NCBI GenBank assembly: GCA_016745075.1
Contig: JADGDD010000006.1
Span: 186,001 to 250,000 of the forward strand
Reading direction: 5' to 3'
DNA: 64,000 nt
Source of the DNA: Planctomycetota bacterium
GTDB lineage: Bacteria; Planctomycetota; UBA11346
Positions 61,082 to 64,000 of this stretch are shown here, in pieces. The translations under genes and the position numbers were made by a program. The number at the start of each line of letters is the position of its first letter. The stretch's first letter is position 1. A model generated the notes under the pieces. It had not been told where the DNA came from, did not search any database, and saw only the letters and a program-made list of their open reading frames with translations.

Positions 61082-61123
61082 GTGAGAAGACTCTTGAGAC
61101 AGTCTTCTCACTCTCGAGAGTGA
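61082..61123. promoter_or_regulatory. Two overlapping palindromes between exbD-like and FKBP genes
   Basis: GTGAGAAGACT (61082-61092) and AGTCTTCTCAC (61101-61111) are perfect 11-bp arms with an 8-base loop. They overlap TCACTCTCGAGAGTGA (61108-61123), a perfect 16-bp palindrome. The two share four bases, so they cannot both fold. They lie in the 193-base divergent region. Confidence 0.55.
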
Positions 61124-61187
61124 TTCCAAGTGTCCGTTTTGGATACGTAGATGGCCAAGAGCCCTAAAGATAGAAAAGGCATAATTT

Positions 61188-62012
61188 ATGACACAGACAT
61201 TCCTTACAGTACGATCAAAAGTACTCGCTACACTTTGCGCTTTGACAACAGCGAGTACGCTTGCTCTTTCCGCAGAAGATACTGCACCAGCTGTCTCTCA
61301 GGAAGGTGCCGTGACCTCAGAAGCAATGACAACCCGTCAACAGTATAGCTATCTTGTTGGTTTACAGGTCGGCACCTATTTTGCAGAACAAGATATAGAT
61401 CAAGCTGTGTTCTTAGAGGCTTTAGCAGATGTTGCTGCTGGTCGTGCCGCCAAAATACAAATGGATAAACTGAATACTGTTGGTCCAGCTTATGAAAAGA
61501 AAATGAAAATTGCTGAACAAGTAAAGAATGAAGCAGATGCCAAATTAAATACAGCTTGTGCAGAAAAATCAGCAACTTTCTTAGAGGATATCAAGAAAAA
61601 AGAAGGTGTCTTTGTAACAGATAGTGGTCTCGCTTATGAAGTGCTTGCTGCTGGTGCTGGTCGTATGGCAACCCAAGAAGATGCGATCTTTGTCAATTAT
61701 ACCGGAACTCATATTGATGGTCGTGAATTCGATACATCTAAATACCGTGGGCCATTAACGGCAAGCCTTAAAGGTGGATTGATTCCTGGTTGGATCGAAG
61801 CATTGGCACTTATGCCAGTTGGGGCAAAATGGAAACTGTATATTCCTGCTGATTTGGCTTATGGCACGGATGGTAGTAAGCCACGTATTGCTGGTAATGA
61901 AGCACTTGTGTTTGAGCTAGAAGTATTGGGTTTTGAAAAGAGTGACCCCAATGCTGGTCACGCTGGCCATAACCATGCACCTGGTGATCATAAAGGTCAT
62001 AACCACCCATAA
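61188..62012 (+). CDS. Periplasmic FKBP-type peptidyl-prolyl cis-trans isomerase with His-rich tail
   Basis: The 274-residue protein has a signal peptide ending TLALSAED. An N-terminal helical dimerisation region of FkpA/Mip type spans about 40-130 (QQYSYLVGLQVGTYFAEQ, then a long helix). The FKBP domain follows (about 145-250, AIFVNYTGTHIDGREFDTS, LIPGWIEALALMPVGAKWKL, ELEVLGFE). The tail is HAGHNHAPGDHKGHNHP, with seven His, similar to the metal-binding tail of SlyD. It should assist folding of envelope proteins. The gene is 21 bases upstream of the UbiA-type gene. Confidence 0.93.
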   Translation: MTQTFLTVRSKVLATLCALTTASTLALSAEDTAPAVSQEGAVTSEAMTTRQQYSYLVGLQVGTYFAEQDIDQAVFLEALADVAAGRAAKIQMDKLNTVGPAYEKKMKIAEQVKNEADAKLNTACAEKSATFLEDIKKKEGVFVTDSGLAYEVLAAGAGRMATQEDAIFVNYTGTHIDGREFDTSKYRGPLTASLKGGLIPGWIEALALMPVGAKWKLYIPADLAYGTDGSKPRIAGNEALVFELEVLGFEKSDPNAGHAGHNHAPGDHKGHNHP

Positions 62013-62033
62013 GCGCAAGATACTGTAAACGAT

Positions 62034-63059
62034 ATGTGGAAAACAGTTCTGGCATGGTTGCGATTAGTACGACTGAGTGGCATGGTGACACTTCTCAGCA
62101 ATGCACTGGCGGCTTGTGCAGTTGTGTTTGCGAGCGGTGGAGATATTCGCCATTTTGCTGCCCATGTTTACCAGCATGGGCAAAATGCCTTATGGGTCGC
62201 TTGTGCTAGTATCTGTCTCTATGCGTCTGGTATGATTTGGAATGATGTGTTTGATATAGATCGCGACCGTGATTTGTATCCGCATCGTCCGCTTGTAAGC
62301 GGCAAATTGTCTCCGGTAAGCGTCTTTCTTGGTGGTATTATTATAACCTTGTTGGCGCTATTTTGTGCTGGGCAAATTGGTTATAGAGGTTTTTATGCAG
62401 CAGGTATCATTGTTGCATTCAGTTTTTGTTACAATGGTTTTGCCAAGCATATTCCATTTATCGGTGCATTGTGTATGGGAGCGGTTCGCTTTACCCATGC
62501 AATCTTTGTCTTACTCATGTTAGATGTCGATTTCTTTGATTTTATGGTGTTATCCTGTCTTTTTATGGGTTCAGAGGCAGACGTGCAACAGTATGGCAGT
62601 CAGATACTCGCACCATTTTACCCTTTTATGTTATTTTTGTACATCTGTGGGTTGACCTACTTATCAGAATTAGAAAGCCGTCGCGGTACACGTTTAGAAG
62701 TGTTGCTGGGGACAGGGCTCTTTTCTATTCCGCTTTTTGCAGCCCTATATGCCATTCTTTTTTCATCTCCGTGGATTCAGGCTTTTATTGGTGAAGAACG
62801 CTGGGGATCAGCCATTTTAGGAATTTGTTTTCTCAGTGCTTTATTGTTGGCGTTGGGGGTTCGCATTGGTGGCCCACTCGTGAATCTTATTAAGCAAGCC
62901 AAACATGAATTAGTTGGCCCAGTTATTGGTAGAGGTCTTGCAGGAATTATCTTATTTGATGCGATATGGGTCTCTTTGTATATGCCTGCCCTCGGTTGTG
63001 TTCTCTTATTATTGATTCCTGTTTTTGCTGGATTGCGTTTACTTGCGAGGATGGAATGA
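62034..63059 (+). CDS. UbiA-family prenyltransferase
   Basis: The 341-residue membrane protein has about nine helices. The first Mg2+/diphosphate motif is NDVFDIDRDR, followed by RPLVSGKLS. The second motif is not a clear DxxxD; the region reads YLSELESRRG. Quinone, haem, chlorophyll-type and EboC-like enzymes all share this family, and the acceptor cannot be told here. It overlaps nth by ATGA and follows the FKBP gene, so the three probably share a transcript. Confidence 0.82.
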   Translation: MWKTVLAWLRLVRLSGMVTLLSNALAACAVVFASGGDIRHFAAHVYQHGQNALWVACASICLYASGMIWNDVFDIDRDRDLYPHRPLVSGKLSPVSVFLGGIIITLLALFCAGQIGYRGFYAAGIIVAFSFCYNGFAKHIPFIGALCMGAVRFTHAIFVLLMLDVDFFDFMVLSCLFMGSEADVQQYGSQILAPFYPFMLFLYICGLTYLSELESRRGTRLEVLLGTGLFSIPLFAALYAILFSSPWIQAFIGEERWGSAILGICFLSALLLALGVRIGGPLVNLIKQAKHELVGPVIGRGLAGIILFDAIWVSLYMPALGCVLLLLIPVFAGLRLLARME

Positions 63060-63700
63060 GCGCATCTACAACTGCGTTCATTTTGCAGCAGTTGGATACA
63101 ACTTGGCCAGATGCACGTTGTGAACTGTTGGCGGGGAATTCGTGGCATTTACTGGTGGCTGTTATTTTATCTGCCCGTACCAGTGATGAACGGGTTAATC
63201 AAACCATGGCTCAATTTACCGAACATTGTGGTGATGTAGACGTTGTTGCAGGCTTGCACCCAAGTGCTTTGGAGCCGGTCCTTAAGACGGTGCCATTTTT
63301 TCGTCAGAAGGCACGGTTTATTGTGGAATCGGCGAGAATGATCATGCAACACTTTAACGGTAGTGTTCCACGTACAGAAAAAGAATTGGCAACTTTACCC
63401 GGTGTTGGCGTAAAAACAGCAGCCGTAGTAGCGGGTAATGCTTTTAACGTACCAACGGTGGCAGTCGACGTTCACGTTCAGCGAGTAGTGGAACGTTTTG
63501 CGTGGAGTGAGGTTCTCACACCCCAGTATGGCGATATTGTCTGTGCAGTAGAAGATCGAGTTGCAGCAGATCGTCGGGTTCGTTTTTGTCACCAGCTTAT
63601 TCGCTTAGGTCGTGAACATTGCCGTCCTAAGAAGCCATGGTGTAGCCGTTGTCCAGTTCAAAAGGGATGTGCACAGGCAGGTGTTGAAAACGCACGGTAG
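63056..63700 (+). CDS. nth: Endonuclease III
   Basis: The start at 63056 overlaps the upstream stop by ATGA, giving 214 residues, the normal Nth length. The HhH motif with catalytic Lys is LPGVGVKTAAVV, the catalytic Asp is in VAVDVHVQRV, and the [4Fe-4S] ligands have C-X6-C-X2-C-X5-C spacing. It is a DNA glycosylase/AP lyase that removes oxidised pyrimidines in base-excision repair. Confidence 0.97.
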   Translation: MSASTTAFILQQLDTTWPDARCELLAGNSWHLLVAVILSARTSDERVNQTMAQFTEHCGDVDVVAGLHPSALEPVLKTVPFFRQKARFIVESARMIMQHFNGSVPRTEKELATLPGVGVKTAAVVAGNAFNVPTVAVDVHVQRVVERFAWSEVLTPQYGDIVCAVEDRVAADRRVRFCHQLIRLGREHCRPKKPWCSRCPVQKGCAQAGVENAR

Positions 63701-63779
63701 TTTCTGATTGGTTGATTCATCAAGCAGCAGTGCTCTGAAGAAACAGAGATGGTTCCGTTTGATTTTTTTAAGGTTGCGC

Positions 63780-64000
63780 TTATTTAATCCAATGGCGCGG
63801 TCGTAAAGTCATTAAAACTCCAAAAAACTCAAGACGGCCAAGGAGCATTAAAACAATAGCTGTGGTATGGCTGGCCGAGTTAAGATGACCAAAGTTGCAG
63901 CTTGGGCCAATATCACCAAGGCCTGGACCCATATTGGATATAGCGGTAAGCGGGGCAGTAATAGATACGGTGAGGTTGTTACCAAAGAGCACAAATAAGA
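63780..64000 (-). CDS. TrkH-type potassium uptake channel subunit (3' end only)
   Basis: The frame is open to the window edge, so only the last about 72 residues are visible. They include TAISNMGPGLGDIGPSCNFG, the fourth selectivity-filter loop of Trk/Ktr proteins (NMGPG), and MLLGRLEFFGVLMTLRPRHW, the usual TrkH/KtrB C-terminus. It takes up K+ at the inner membrane with TrkA. A TrkA-like gene is not in view. Confidence 0.88.
   Translation of the reverse strand, partial: LFVLFGNNLTVSITAPLTAISNMGPGLGDIGPSCNFGHLNSASHTTAIVLMLLGRLEFFGVLMTLRPRHWIK

Overview
The window reads as one contiguous piece of a free-living, probably marine or aquatic, heterotrophic bacterium of the PVC superphylum (Planctomycetota/Verrucomicrobiota/Lentisphaerota). 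The assignment is inference. It rests on a PQQ-type beta-propeller protein with an N-terminal methyltransferase-like domain (1388-4489), two ECF sigma/FecR pairs, secreted LamG and parallel beta-helix proteins, a two-domain formylglycine-generating-enzyme-like protein, deiodinase-like proteins, and an McsA/McsB pair in a didermal-looking genome with many lipoproteins. I see no rRNA, tRNA, CRISPR array, insertion sequence or phage gene. Genes are tightly packed, with many ATGA and TAATG overlaps.

Region 1 (1-22.7 kb) is mostly housekeeping. It holds the end of a 2-oxoacid:ferredoxin oxidoreductase operon (korA fragment, korB); a GntP permease with the methyltransferase-like/PQQ protein; a Calx-beta lipoprotein; a sigma/FecR pair; rplM without rpsI; pyrF; a methyltransferase/lipoprotein pair; pyrD with a class-1-like catalytic cysteine; a DASS transporter followed by a two-component system; dnaB; and mcsA-mcsB.

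Region 2 (23.0-31.4 kb) is a ten-gene multisubunit cation/proton antiporter operon. Its order follows the Mrp-like half of archaeal membrane-bound hydrogenase (E, F, G, fused MbhD/E, B, C, D). It then adds two more antiporter-like subunits and a small unrecognised cysteine-containing membrane protein. A perfect 18-bp hairpin terminator closes it.

Region 3 (31.4-60.3 kb) is an accessory carbohydrate-utilisation region. It carries a secreted beta-helix/LamG protein, a GH51/GH39-like glycosidase, a GH88/GH105 unsaturated-uronyl hydrolase, a GH43-CBM6 enzyme, a eukaryote-type xylulokinase, an aldo/keto reductase, and regulators of the IclR (two), LacI, AraC and LysR/NhaR types, plus a second sigma/FecR pair. 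The set suggests uptake of arabinose/xylose/uronate-containing plant or algal polysaccharide, but no transporter or pentose isomerase lies in the window. Within it sit two large paralogues that I read as deiodinase-like thioredoxin-fold proteins with C-terminal small beta-barrel domains. They are the least explained genes here.

Region 4 (60.4-64.0 kb) returns to core functions: a solitary ExbD-like protein, a periplasmic FKBP isomerase with a His-rich tail, a UbiA-family prenyltransferase, endonuclease III, and the 3' end of a TrkH-type potassium transporter that runs off the window.

Several inverted repeats sit directly in front of regulator genes (40566-40590, 45086-45102, 51135-51154, 56812-56834) and are good candidate operators.
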